Assembly: GCA_964574935.1 (NCBI GenBank)
Contig: CAZNOZ010000014.1
Location: forward strand, 1 to 64,000
Length of the DNA stretch: 64,000 bases
Reading direction: 5' to 3'
Source of the DNA: JBBECE01 sp964574935
Lineage (GTDB): Bacteria > Pseudomonadota > Alphaproteobacteria > Rhizobiales > Devosiaceae
The translations under genes and the position numbers were made by a program. Each line of letters begins with the position of its first letter. Position 1 is the stretch's first letter. Positions 24,964 to 36,185 of the stretch are shown one piece after another. The notes under the pieces are model-generated. The model was not told the DNA's origin. It searched no databases and was given only the letters and a program-made list of their open reading frames with translations.

Positions 24964-26163
24964 CTACGCCGTCCCGGACGACGACCCCCCGGCGCTTGCC
25001 GCTTTGGCCGCGGCCCTGGCCGCGTCGGCATTGAGCAGCTCGCCGGCCTCATCCGGCCCCAGCGGCGGCGGCTGCGCGCAGCTCGTCGTCATCTCGACGA
25101 ACTGGCCGCTTTCCGCCGATTTGAGGATTCCCGTCATGACGTCGAGGGCGTGCAGCGCCAGCTCGAACGAGCAGCGCGCCGGCCGTCCCGCTTCCAGGGC
25201 GCGCACCATGTCGGCGAGCCCGGCCGCCCGGTAGTTGGCGAGCGCCTGGCCGTCCGGCCGGCGTTGATTGGGAATCGCCAGCGGATGCTCCCACATGTCG
25301 AGCTTCCGGCGCGTGCCGTCGCGCCCGGCGAACTCCACCTCGCCGGCGAAGAAGTTCGGATCGGGGACGAACAGGGCGCCTTCGGTGCCGTAGAGCTCGA
25401 TATTGTGGTGGCCGTGCGCGAAGACGTCCCAGCTCGCGCCGAGCGTCACGATGGCGCCCGAGGCGAACTCGATCAGCGCGAGGACGGTCGTCGCCACCTC
25501 CACGGGGAAGTCCTCGCCGGCGCGCGGCCCGCTGCCGATCACCCGCCGGTCGGCCCCCCGGCCGCCGAGCGCCGCGACCCGGCGCACGGGTCCGAGCAGA
25601 TTGACCAGAGAGGTGACGTAGTACGGGCCCAGATCGAGAATCGGGCCGCCGCCCGCCAGGAAGAAGAAGTCGGGGTTCGGATGCCAGTGCTCATGCCCCG
25701 CGCTCATCACATAGCAAGTGCCGGCGGTAACCCGGCCCACGCGTCCCTCGTCAATGACATGGCGCGCGAACTGATGCGCGCCGCCCAGAAACGTATCCGG
25801 CGCGCACCCGATGCGTTTGCCCGCCGCCTCGGCGGCCTGGCCCAGCGCGATGCCTTCCTCCATGCTCAGCGCCAGCGGCTTTTCGGAAAACACATGCTTG
25901 CCCGCCGCCAGCGCCGCGCTCGAGACCTCGAAATGCGCCGACGGCACCGTCAGGTTGACCACGACGTCGATATCGTCGGCGCCCAGCACCGCCTCGACCG
26001 GTCGCGCCTCGACCCCGAATTCCGCCGCTCTCGCCTCGGCCGCCTCGGCGCGCACATCCGCGACCGCGACGAGCTCGAGCGGCTCGAACAGCGGCGCCAG
26101 CCGCAAATACTGCGCCGCGACGTTGCCGGCGCCGACGACGCCGATCCTGTACTTGCCTGCCAT
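24964..26163 (-). CDS. Gfo/Idh/MocA-family oxidoreductase (copy A)
   Basis: 399 residues. The N-terminal Rossmann fold is RIGVVGAGNVAAQYL, with the EKP motif in FSEKPLALSM. The C-terminal domain has GGGPILDLGPYYVTSLVNLLGP, cited here by its core ILDLGPYY. The family oxidises or reduces sugars and cyclitols with NAD(P). The final 30 residues are a low-complexity Ala/Ser tail. The start at 26163 follows the stop of the TIM-barrel gene by 2 nt, so they form one operon. The substrate is unknown; the adjacent ThuA and TIM barrel point to keto-sugar chemistry. Confidence 0.92.
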   Translation of the reverse strand: MAGKYRIGVVGAGNVAAQYLRLAPLFEPLELVAVADVRAEAAEARAAEFGVEARPVEAVLGADDIDVVVNLTVPSAHFEVSSAALAAGKHVFSEKPLALSMEEGIALGQAAEAAGKRIGCAPDTFLGGAHQFARHVIDEGRVGRVTAGTCYVMSAGHEHWHPNPDFFFLAGGGPILDLGPYYVTSLVNLLGPVRRVAALGGRGADRRVIGSGPRAGEDFPVEVATTVLALIEFASGAIVTLGASWDVFAHGHHNIELYGTEGALFVPDPNFFAGEVEFAGRDGTRRKLDMWEHPLAIPNQRRPDGQALANYRAAGLADMVRALEAGRPARCSFELALHALDVMTGILKSAESGQFVEMTTSCAQPPPLGPDEAGELLNADAARAAAKAASAGGSSSGTA

Positions 26164-26165
26164 CG

Positions 26166-26924
26166 TCAGTACCCCATTTTCCGCAGCGCCCGGATTGACC
26201 GTTCGGCGAACCGCCCGGCATCCGAGGGCTTGTCGTGCTCCAGGACGAAATAGCGGCACCCGGTCCCGGCCGTCACCGCCGCCATGAGCGTCTCCCATTC
26301 CATGGTTCCATGGCCGACATCGGCCCATCCGTCCTCGTCGAGCGCCTCGCCCGGCCGGGCGATGTCCTTGATGTGCACCGCCGTCACCCGCCCCGCGTAC
26401 CTGTCCAGCCACGCGGCCGGATCCTCGCCTGCTTTGCTGACCCAGCCCAAATCCGCCTCCCATTGCAGCTCGGGCGCCCCTTCGAGGATCAGGTCGAGCG
26501 GCACGGCGCCGGTTGTCGTGCGCTTGAATTCGTAGTCGTGATTGTGCCAGCCCAGGCCCAGCCCGCTGCCGGCATAGATTTCGCCAAGGCGCGCCAGCTT
26601 GTCGGCCAGGGCCCGCCAGCCGTCGTCGGGCTGACTGCGCTGGTCGGACGCCACCACGGGGCAGTAGATGACCTCGACCCCCAGGGTCTCGGCAAGGGCC
26701 CGAGTGGCGTCCGTATCCTCCAGCGATTCGAGCCCGACATGGGTGGTGGGCATGGCCATCCCCAACGCGTCGAGCTGGCGCCTGAGGTCGGTGGGCTCGA
26801 CATTGGAGAACACCCCGTCATACCCTTCGACCTGGGTGTATCCCAGCGCCGCCAGGAGCGTCAGATTGTCGGCCAGCGGCGGATGGTTGCGGGCGCTGTA
26901 GAGCTGAAAGGAAAAATCCGTCAT
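26166..26924 (-). CDS. Xylose-isomerase-like TIM barrel (sugar phosphate isomerase/epimerase family, copy A)
   Basis: 252 residues. Metal-site motifs are GLGWHNHDYEFKR, QWEADLGWVSKAGEDPAAWL, AVHIKDIA and VGHGTMEWETL. This subfamily, usually next to Gfo/Idh enzymes, acts on keto sugars or their glycosides. No phosphate-binding motif is evident, so sugar phosphate may not be the substrate. It is first in the two-gene operon with copy A of Gfo/Idh and divergent from thuA. Confidence 0.9.
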   Translation of the reverse strand: MTDFSFQLYSARNHPPLADNLTLLAALGYTQVEGYDGVFSNVEPTDLRRQLDALGMAMPTTHVGLESLEDTDATRALAETLGVEVIYCPVVASDQRSQPDDGWRALADKLARLGEIYAGSGLGLGWHNHDYEFKRTTTGAVPLDLILEGAPELQWEADLGWVSKAGEDPAAWLDRYAGRVTAVHIKDIARPGEALDEDGWADVGHGTMEWETLMAAVTAGTGCRYFVLEHDKPSDAGRFAERSIRALRKMGY

Positions 26925-27135
26925 ACGGTACTCGGCTTGAATTCACGAAGGAGCCGCGCCCCGGGCGAATTCCGATGTTGGCGGGAGTGGGGCGGCTCGC
27001 CCAGGCTCTTGGTTCGGGCGCGCAGCCTCAGTGAGAGCACACCGGATAGCCGGCATTTCAGGCTCAGGCAACCCGGCACCCGCCGGCGCAAGCCCATGCA
27101 GGCACGCCGGACACGACACATGGGAGACAAGTCAA

Positions 27136-27777
27136 ATGAAAAATGCACTGATCGTCTGGGGCGGCTGGGAGGGGCATGAGCCCGAGCAGGGGGCCGCCGT
27201 CGTCCGCGCCATGCTGGAGGAGGAGGGTTTCGAGGTCCGCGTGGAAGATTCCACCGCGGCCTTCGCCGATCCCGTGATCGCCGAATTGAGCCTGATCGTG
27301 CCGATCTGCACCCAGTCGAAGATCGAACGGGCCGAACTCGACAATCTGACGGCGGCGGTTCTGGGCGGCGTCGGCCTGGGCGGCTACCACGGCGGCATGT
27401 GCGATGCGTTCCGCGACGCGGTCGACTACCAGTTCATGACCGGGGGCCAGTGGGTCGCCCACCCCGGCAACATCATCGACTATCGGGTCAACGTCGCAAG
27501 GCGCGACGACCCGATCATGGAGGGGATCGGGGACTTCGACTACCACTCCGAGCAGTACTACATGCTTGTCGATCCATCTAACGAGGTGCTGGCGACCACG
27601 ACCTTCTCCGGCGCGCATGCGCCCTGGGTCGAGGGGGCCGTCATGCCGGTTGTCTGGAAGCGCCACCACGGGCAGGGGCGGGTGTTCTATTCTTCGCTCG
27701 GCCACGTCACGAGTGAATTCGAGGTGCCCGAAATGCGCACCATCCTCAAGCGCGGCCTTCTGTGGGCGGCGCGATAG
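27136..27777 (+). CDS. thuA: ThuA-domain protein
   Basis: 213 residues, a class I glutamine-amidotransferase-like fold of the ThuA family (GLGGYHGGMCDAFRDAVDYQ, SEQYYMLVD, HGQGRVFYSSLGH). ThuA in rhizobia is needed for trehalose and related disaccharide use through 3-keto sugars. The exact reaction is not established. The ATG at 27136 follows GGGAGACAAGTCAA. It is divergent from the TIM-barrel/Gfo-Idh pair. Confidence 0.9.
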   Translation: MKNALIVWGGWEGHEPEQGAAVVRAMLEEEGFEVRVEDSTAAFADPVIAELSLIVPICTQSKIERAELDNLTAAVLGGVGLGGYHGGMCDAFRDAVDYQFMTGGQWVAHPGNIIDYRVNVARRDDPIMEGIGDFDYHSEQYYMLVDPSNEVLATTTFSGAHAPWVEGAVMPVVWKRHHGQGRVFYSSLGHVTSEFEVPEMRTILKRGLLWAAR

Positions 27778-27827
27778 ACCTCGGTTTGTCTGGGTTGCGG
27801 ACGTCCGTGCCATCCGGGGACGGGACA

Positions 27828-27847
27828 GTGGCGGCCGAAGCCGCCAC
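27828..27847. other. Stem-loop between convergent thuA and Gfo/Idh pseudogene
   Basis: Perfect 8-bp stem GTGGCGGC / GCCGCCAC with a CGAA tetraloop (TTCG on the other strand), 50 nt after the thuA stop. There is no T-run on either side. It may define the thuA mRNA end. Confidence 0.55.
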
Positions 27848-27853
27848 CGATGT

Positions 27854-28352
27854 CTAGACGTCGCTCAACTTGACCCAGGCGCCGTTCTCGCCGGACGACT
27901 TCACCGCCGCCGTGATGAACGCCACCCCTTCGACCCCTTCGGCGATCCCTGGCAGCGCCTCGCCGCCGGAGCCGGTGCGCACCAGTTCGGCGAAATCGGA
28001 ATAGAGAGTCGCGAAGGCTTCCAGATACCCCTCCGGATGCCCGGGCGGAATGCGGACGGTGGCCCCGGAATGGTCGCCGCCGATCGGCGCCGCGCCGCCG
28101 CGCGTGATCCGTTGCCGCGGCTTGCCGAAGGGCGAAAACCACATCTTGTTGGGCTCTTCCTGCTTCCATTCCAGGCCGCCCTTGTCGCCGTAGATCCTCA
28201 ACCCCAGCCCGTTCTCGTCGCCCGGCGCCACCTGGCTCGCCGGCCACGACCATCCCGCGGGCCTGCCGGATCAGCGGGTTGCCGGTGTAGTTGTGGGTCA
28301 GCAGGAACTCCGCGCCGTTCTTCGGGATAACGGCGGCGAGCGCCCTGGCGTC
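27854..28352 (-). pseudogene. Gfo/Idh/MocA oxidoreductase remnant (5'-truncated, internal deletion, frameshift)
   Basis: The 3' part (28240-27854) encodes APGDENGLGLRIYGDKGG through WVKLSDV. It is very close to the C-terminus of the intact gene at 30614-31750 (APGNENGPNIRIYGDKGG ... WVGLSDV). The 5' part (28352-28241) encodes DARALAAVIPKNGAEF and LLTHNYTGNPLIRQARG in another frame. Compared with the intact copy, 287 bp are missing between two GGCGAGC 7-mers; one copy remains at 28235-28241. Since 287 is not a multiple of three, the frame is lost. The first roughly 130 codons are also gone, replaced by the promoter region of the next gene. Confidence 0.88.
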
Positions 28353-28396
28353 CCGCTTCGGGCCGCGCGCCTGGCCCGACGCTTTTGCATGTTTTT

Positions 28397-28408
28397 GCAA
28401 AATTTTGC
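28397..28408. promoter_or_regulatory. AT-rich palindrome upstream of small exported protein
   Basis: Perfect 12-bp palindrome GCAAAATTTTGC in a locally AT-rich patch, 86 bp before the gene at 28494. It is a candidate operator or promoter element; its binding protein is unknown. Confidence 0.4.
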
Positions 28409-28493
28409 CGGACCGGACAGGACCCAGCGGCCGCTCTTCGCGAATGTGTCCCTCGTCCCGTCGCCCGGGACCGCTCAACGAGGAGATACGCAA

Positions 28494-28832
28494 ATGACCA
28501 TCCGGACAAACATCGCCACCATCCTTGCCGCTACCGTTTTCGGTGCCGGCATTTTCGCCGCCATGCCGGCCCGCGCCGAAGACATCAACTGGAGGCTGCA
28601 GCCGCGCGACGCGTTTTTCGATGTGTACGCGTTCTATTGCGCCCCGGTGGAAATCATTCCCGCCCGCGCCTCGACCGAACTTCCTCAGGTGCCAACCGGA
28701 ATTGCGGATCAGGTCTACACCGACTTGCTGGCCGGCAGCTACGGCGGCAATTGCCAAGCCTTCTACGTCAACGAATTGCTGCCGCGCGCCGATACCGCGT
28801 GGGAGGCGGCGACCGGCATGTTCGACCAGTAA
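28494..28832 (+). CDS. Small exported protein of unknown function
   Basis: 112 residues. A Sec signal peptide (TNIATILAATVFGAGIFAAM) ends at ARAED. The mature part of about 85 residues contains two cysteines (FYCAPVE and GGNCQAF) that could pair. No family was recognised. A good AGGAG site lies at 28481-28485. It precedes a wHTH-TPR regulator on the same strand. Confidence 0.75.
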   Translation: MTIRTNIATILAATVFGAGIFAAMPARAEDINWRLQPRDAFFDVYAFYCAPVEIIPARASTELPQVPTGIADQVYTDLLAGSYGGNCQAFYVNELLPRADTAWEAATGMFDQ

Positions 28833-28961
28833 TGGCATTCGCCAATACGCAAATCCGGTGCCAGCAAGCCAGCACTGGGCCTTCCGCGCCAAACGCGACG
28901 GTGACATACTAAGGGGCGGAAGGCACTCGGCACACACGGCGCCTGCCGGGACAGGTTGGAA

Positions 28962-30476
28962 ATGCATCTGGCAATGGGCAGCAAATCCTTCGGCCACTTC
29001 AGTTTCGATTACGAGCTTGGCGCGCTGACTTGCGATGGTGCTCCGGTGAGCATTGGCCGGGCGGCGGCGGCACTGCTCGCCGCCCTGCTCGAAGCCAACG
29101 GCGCGGTCGTGGGCAAGAACGCCCTGATGGAGGCCGCCTGGCCGGGGACCGTAGTCGAGGAAGCCAACCTGACGGTGCAGATCGCGGCGCTGAGGAAAGC
29201 GCTCGGCCCATCGCCCGGCGTCATCGAGTGGATCCAGACGGTGCCGCGGGTCGGCTACCGCCTGCCACGCCCGTCGCCGGCGCCCGCCACTGGTCGCCCA
29301 GTGATCGCGGTGCTGCCGTTCGCAAATCTCAGCGCCGATCCGGAACAGGCCTATTTCGCAAGAGGGCTTACCGAGGACCTGATCACGGCGCTCAGCCGGT
29401 TCAAGACCCTGGCGGTGACCGGACTCGGCTCCACCGCCGATCTGGCGCCGGAGGGTCTCGATGCCCGGGAGACGGCACGTCGTCTCGGCGTGCGCTATCT
29501 GCTGCAGGGGAGCGTGCGCCGTTCGGACGCAAGGATTAGAGTTGGTGCGCAACTGGTCGAAGGCGCGACCGGCTCACATATCTGGGCTGACCGGTTCGAA
29601 GGCGAAGGCAGGGACATATTCGATTTTCAGGATGCCATCACCGATTCAGTGACCGGGCTCATTGAGCCGCGCATCCTCAAAGCCGAGATCGAGCGGGCGC
29701 GCCGCAAGCGCCCGGAGAGCTTCGACGCCTGGGACCTTTACGTCGAGGCGCTGCCGCTCATCTATCCGCACGACCCGGCCGGGCATGACCAGGCGATTTC
29801 GCTGATGGAACGCGCCATCGAGCTCGACCCCACTTATGCGCCGGGGTTGATCATCGGTGCGTGGGCCTATGAGAAACGCTATACTTTCAATGGCAGCAAC
29901 CCCGCTGACAGTCAGCGGGCACTGGAACTCACCGACGGGGCGATGGCGTCCGATCCCGGCGATGCCATGGTGCTGGCGCTGGCCGGCTGGTTCAACATCC
30001 TGCTTCGCCGCGACCTGACCGCAATCGCCTTTTGCGAGCGCGCGGTGGAACTCAATCCCAACAATCTGCTGGTGCTCAACTTTGCCGGTCTCGCGCAGGG
30101 GCACGCCGGCGACGTCGAACTTTCGATCAAGCTCTATCAGCGGGCGCTCGAACTCAGTCCGGGTGCACCGGACAATTATGTCAGCGAACTGGGGATCACC
30201 ATCGGGCACATCAATGCCGATCGCTTCGCGGAGGCGCTCGTTTGGGCTGACCGCACGATCGCGACCTATGAAGGCTGCACGTTCGCCCATCTCTTCCGGT
30301 CGGCCGCGTGCATGCGCCTCGGCCGTGCCGACGACGCGCGCAAGGCGCTCGCCAGGGCACGCGAGATCACGCCGGACATTTCGATCCGCGAACTCACCAG
30401 GAGCTGCATGCGGAGCGCGGAAAAGAAGTGCGCCTATGTTCAGGCGTTGCGCGAAGCCGGGTTGAAGGAGAAGTGA
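28962..30476 (+). CDS. wHTH (OmpR-type) regulator with TolB-like domain and TPR repeats
   Basis: 504 residues from ATG 28962 (a TTG lies at 28956). Residues about 8-98 form an OmpR/CadC-type winged helix (FDYELGALTCDG, WIQTVPRVGYRL). Residues 110-245 are a TolB N-terminal/FlgO-like module (VIAVLPFANLSADPEQAYFA, GVRYLLQGSVRR, HIWADRF). The rest is tetratricopeptide repeats (ISLMERAIELDPTYAPG, LYQRALELSPGAPDN). There is no receiver or membrane helix. Such proteins are one-component regulators; the signal is unknown. The targets may be the adjacent sugar gene runs. Confidence 0.88.
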   Translation: MHLAMGSKSFGHFSFDYELGALTCDGAPVSIGRAAAALLAALLEANGAVVGKNALMEAAWPGTVVEEANLTVQIAALRKALGPSPGVIEWIQTVPRVGYRLPRPSPAPATGRPVIAVLPFANLSADPEQAYFARGLTEDLITALSRFKTLAVTGLGSTADLAPEGLDARETARRLGVRYLLQGSVRRSDARIRVGAQLVEGATGSHIWADRFEGEGRDIFDFQDAITDSVTGLIEPRILKAEIERARRKRPESFDAWDLYVEALPLIYPHDPAGHDQAISLMERAIELDPTYAPGLIIGAWAYEKRYTFNGSNPADSQRALELTDGAMASDPGDAMVLALAGWFNILLRRDLTAIAFCERAVELNPNNLLVLNFAGLAQGHAGDVELSIKLYQRALELSPGAPDNYVSELGITIGHINADRFAEALVWADRTIATYEGCTFAHLFRSAACMRLGRADDARKALARAREITPDISIRELTRSCMRSAEKKCAYVQALREAGLKEK

Positions 30477-30613
30477 AGAAGCGGCTGTGACCGCGCGGGT
30501 GCGGTGCGGCCAACCAACATCAGATTAGGCGCTCACCCGGCCTGCGCGGCGACCTCTCCTCGGAGGGGCAAGGTGAAGTCGATCTCGAAGCCCGTCACCC
30601 TAGCCAAGGCGCA

Positions 30614-31750
<1,137 letters not shown>

Positions 31751-31760
31751 GTGCGCCTCC

Positions 31761-32813
31761 CTAGATCCCGAGCAATCGCTTGTTGGCCGCCTTGTCCGTG
31801 CCGCCGGCCGCGAAGTCGTCGAAGGCGCGTTCCGTCACCCGAATGATGTGGTCTTCGATGAACGGTGCGCCCTCGGCCGCGCCCTGCTCGGGGTGCTTGA
31901 TGGCGCACTCCCATTCCAGCACCGCCCAGGAACCGTAGTCGTACTGGGCGAGCTTGGTGAAGATGCCGCCGAAATCGACGTGTCCGTCACCCAGCGACCG
32001 AAAGCGGCCGGCCCGGTTCACCCACGACTGGAAGCCCGAATAGACGCCCTGCTTGCCGTTGGGATTGAACTCGGCGTCCTTCACGTGAAAGGCATAGATG
32101 CGGTCGTGATAGAAGTCGATGAACTCGAGATAGTCGAGCTGCTGCAGCACGAAGTGCGACGGGTCGTAGTTGATCCCGCACGCCTCGTGGCCGTCGACCC
32201 GCTCGAGCAGCATCTCGAAGGTCGCCCCGTCCATCACGTCCTCGCCCGGATGCAGTTCGAACCCGATGCGCACGCCTTCGGCGGCCGAGGCGTCGAACAG
32301 CGGCTTCCAGCGCCGCGCCAGTTCGTCGAAGGCATCGTCGATCAGACCCGCCGGCCGTTGCGGCCAGGGATAGACGAACGGCCACACCAGCGCCCCGGTG
32401 AACGACACCTGCGTCGTCAGCCCCATATGCCGGCTGGCCTTGGCGGCATTGACGATCTGGCCCTCCGCCCATTCCTGGCGCGCCGCCGGATTGCCATGCA
32501 CTTTGGACGGCGCAAAACCGTCGAACGGCTCGTTGTAGGCGGGATGGACGGCCACCAGCTGCCCCTGAAGATGCGTCGACAGCTCGGTGATTTCGAGCCC
32601 GTGGCCCTTGGCGATGCCGACGATCTCGTCGCAATAGTCCTTTGAGTCCGCGGCCTTGTCGAGATCGAAAAGGCGCCCGTCCCAGCTCGGAATCTGCACG
32701 CCCTTGTAGCCGTGTCCGGCGGCCCAGCCGCACATCCCGTCGAACGAATTGTACGGAGCCTCGTCGCCGGCGAACTGCGCCAGAAAGATCGCTGGCCCCT
32801 TCATCGTCTTCAT
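31761..32813 (-). CDS. Xylose-isomerase-like TIM barrel (copy B)
   Basis: 350 residues. Metal-site segments: GFELHPGEDVMDG, CGINYDPSHFVLQQLDY, IYAFHVKDAEFNPNG and LGDGHVDFGGIF. It belongs to the sugar isomerase/epimerase group commonly paired with Gfo/Idh enzymes. I chose the ATG at 32813 (MKTMKGPAIF), where GGAGGCAAC precedes. The frame is open further upstream without support. Confidence 0.9.
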   Translation of the reverse strand: MKTMKGPAIFLAQFAGDEAPYNSFDGMCGWAAGHGYKGVQIPSWDGRLFDLDKAADSKDYCDEIVGIAKGHGLEITELSTHLQGQLVAVHPAYNEPFDGFAPSKVHGNPAARQEWAEGQIVNAAKASRHMGLTTQVSFTGALVWPFVYPWPQRPAGLIDDAFDELARRWKPLFDASAAEGVRIGFELHPGEDVMDGATFEMLLERVDGHEACGINYDPSHFVLQQLDYLEFIDFYHDRIYAFHVKDAEFNPNGKQGVYSGFQSWVNRAGRFRSLGDGHVDFGGIFTKLAQYDYGSWAVLEWECAIKHPEQGAAEGAPFIEDHIIRVTERAFDDFAAGGTDKAANKRLLGI

Positions 32814-32893
32814 CGTGTTGCCTCCTTGCACAATGCGGTACCAAACAAGAGCGAAGCGCTTCGCGGCGACCCTCACCCCCGGTTTCGAGCGTT

Positions 32894-33744
32894 CTAACCG
32901 GTTCGGGCCGCCGAACGCCAGCCCTCGGAAATCAGCCGGTAAGCCCCCTCGTAGACATCCTCGGGACGCGCGAACAGCGGCCGCCATACCTTCGTCGCCG
33001 CGGCGATCTCGGGCATCGCCGAACCGAACGCCTCGACGGTCAGCCAGCCGTCATAGCCGCCGCCCCTGAGCGCCTCGAAGATCGGCTGAAAGGCGATGTG
33101 GCCGGCCCCCGGGGTGCCGCGGTTGTTCTCGGTGATATGCACGTGGCGGATGTGGTCGATGGTTTTCGCGACCAGCGCCGGCACGTCGTTTTCCTCGATA
33201 TTGGTGTGGAAGGTGTCGAAGAGATACCCGTAGTTCGGCTCGTCGACCCGCTCGGCGAGCGCCACTGCCTGCTCGATGGTATTGAGAAAATAGCACTCGA
33301 AGCGGTTGAGCGGCTCGACCGCCAGACTCACCCCGAGCGGGGCGGCGTATTGCGCCGCCTCTTTGTGCACCTCGGCGCAGCGGGCGACTTCGTCCTGGGT
33401 CGGACCGGCGCCCGAGAATTCGCCGAGCGGCTGGTGGAACGGCCCGCACAAGACGTCGCCGCCGATCGCCGCCGTGCACTCGATAAGCCATTTGAGATGC
33501 TCGAGCGCCGCCTCCCGCACCGCCTTGTCAGGCGAAATAGCGCTTCCGCCCGCCATCACGCCGACCCCCGTGGTGGCCAGACCCGCCTCGCTGAGCTTTC
33601 GCCCCAGCGCCTCGTAGCCGCCGACCTCGCCCTCGAAGATCGGGATTTCGATCCCGTCGTAGCCGGTCGCCTTGAGCGCCTCGATGATGGGCCAGTGCGC
33701 GTCCGTGGCGTGCGTGGTCCACAGCAGGAGATCGAACCCGATCC

Positions 33745-33760
<16 letters not shown>
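32894..33760 (-). CDS. D-tagatose/D-psicose 3-epimerase-like TIM barrel (copy C)
   Basis: 288 residues. It closely fits ketose 3-epimerases: IGFDLLLWTTH at the N-terminus, VEPLNRFECYFLNT, GYLFDTFHTNIEE, HVHITENNRGTPG and WLTVEAFG supply the Glu/Asp/His/Glu metal site. The predicted reaction is C3 epimerisation of a free ketose. The start may be ATG 33760, overlapping the neighbour's end by 16 nt, or GTG 33748, which makes a GTGA overlap with that stop. Confidence 0.88.
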
Positions 33761-34878
<1,118 letters not shown>

Positions 34879-34907
34879 TGCGTCCTCCCCGATTTCAGCG
34901 CGCCGGG

Positions 34908-35963
34908 CTATTCGCGCCAGCCATGCGCCTGCCTGACCTTGGCCAGGGTCCCCAGCACCTTGTTCCAGGTTTCCTGGGCTTCCATCACCGAATTGGGGAA
35001 CATGCAGCCGTCCCAGCAGATGTGGCGCATGGTCCGGGTCAGTTCGCCATCCGCGCCGCGCAGCCAGTAGCCGGCGTGCCTGACCACGTCGAGCCGGCCG
35101 TTGGGGTCGTCGATCTGGCAGTGCCGGCCGGTCTTCTCGTGGCTGCCCGAGCCGAAGGTCGTGCCGTCGTTCTGCGCCACGTGGAAATCTAGGGTCCAGG
35201 GGCGCAAGGCGTCGGCGACCTTGTGATAGGCCGCATCCAGCGCCTCGGCGTCGGACCATTCGAAATCCTCGGGCAGGAGGCGGTCCTCGGGCGCGTTGGC
35301 GCCGAGCACGAACAGCATCGAGTGCGCCATGTCGGCCTGGTAGCCGACGACGCCCGGCATGCCGACCATTTCCAGGAGCTCGACATTCTTGCGCCAGGAA
35401 TGCATGCCGCCCCAGCAGATCTCGCCTTCCGCGACGATGATCTCGCCATGATCCCGGGCGATGTGGCCGGCCTCCCGGAACGTGTCGGCGATCTTTTTGG
35501 TATTGCCTTCCGGGTCGGCGAGCCACGCCTCGACGCCGACCGATGAATCCACCCGCACCCCGCCGGTCGGCCGGATGCCGATCTCGCGCATCTGGCGGCC
35601 GATATTGCACGCCTTGCGCACCTGCGTGAGGAACCGTTGGCGCTCTTCGTCGTCGCCCATCGCCGAGCCGCCGCCGGCGCCGTCCCAGATCGGCGCCACG
35701 AACGAGCCGACCTTGAGCCCATACGAGGCGATATGCTCGCTCATTCGCCTGACCTCGCCCTCGTCGCTGTCGATGTCGAAATGCGGGGCGGTGACGAACA
35801 GATCAATGCCGTCGAACTTCTCCCCGTCCACCTCGGCGTTCGCCGTCAGCTTCAAAAAGGTGTCGAGCGGAATGATCGGCTCGGAATCCGGCGTGCCCTT
35901 GCCGACGATCCCTGGCCAGGCGGCATTGTGCAGCTTCGGGTAGTTGTTGGTTGGCTCGGCCAT
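34908..35963 (-). CDS. Xylose-isomerase-like TIM barrel (copy D)
   Basis: 351 residues of the AP-endonuclease-2/isomerase superfamily. Motifs: FDGIDLFVTAPHFD, GEIIVAEGEICWGGMHSW, GYQADMAHSML, WTLDFHVAQNDGT. It has no close functional name. The start at 35963 follows GGGAGGGGAAACC. It is first in the five-gene operon D-C(Gfo)-C(TIM)-B(TIM)-B(Gfo), running 35963 to 30614. Confidence 0.88.
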   Translation of the reverse strand: MAEPTNNYPKLHNAAWPGIVGKGTPDSEPIIPLDTFLKLTANAEVDGEKFDGIDLFVTAPHFDIDSDEGEVRRMSEHIASYGLKVGSFVAPIWDGAGGGSAMGDDEERQRFLTQVRKACNIGRQMREIGIRPTGGVRVDSSVGVEAWLADPEGNTKKIADTFREAGHIARDHGEIIVAEGEICWGGMHSWRKNVELLEMVGMPGVVGYQADMAHSMLFVLGANAPEDRLLPEDFEWSDAEALDAAYHKVADALRPWTLDFHVAQNDGTTFGSGSHEKTGRHCQIDDPNGRLDVVRHAGYWLRGADGELTRTMRHICWDGCMFPNSVMEAQETWNKVLGTLAKVRQAHGWRE

Positions 35964-36185
35964 TGGTTTCCCCTCCCTGGGCTCCGGTCTGTTCCGAGCG
36001 GACCGGATTTCCCTTTCGAACGTATCACCATGATCGGCAGGTCTCAAAAGCCGGCGCAAGCCAAATCGTCATCTTCCGGTCGGTCGCCCGTCTCCGGATG
36101 TCGCTCGAGCCGGGGCCGGGATCCCGCACAATGGCCCTTCCCCCGCCGGCCCGTCTCCCGCGCCGCTGCCGCGCGGCAAGGGCGG

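Noticed and set aside
27687..29552. A 621-codon minus frame across the wHTH-TPR gene and the pseudogene
   Set aside because: Only a 37-codon stretch matches the Gfo/Idh family; the rest is antisense noise.
35984..36006. CCGGTC-N11-GACCGG dyad before the keto-sugar operon
   Set aside because: Six G/C-rich arm bases can occur by chance in this composition; no regulator family preference supports it.
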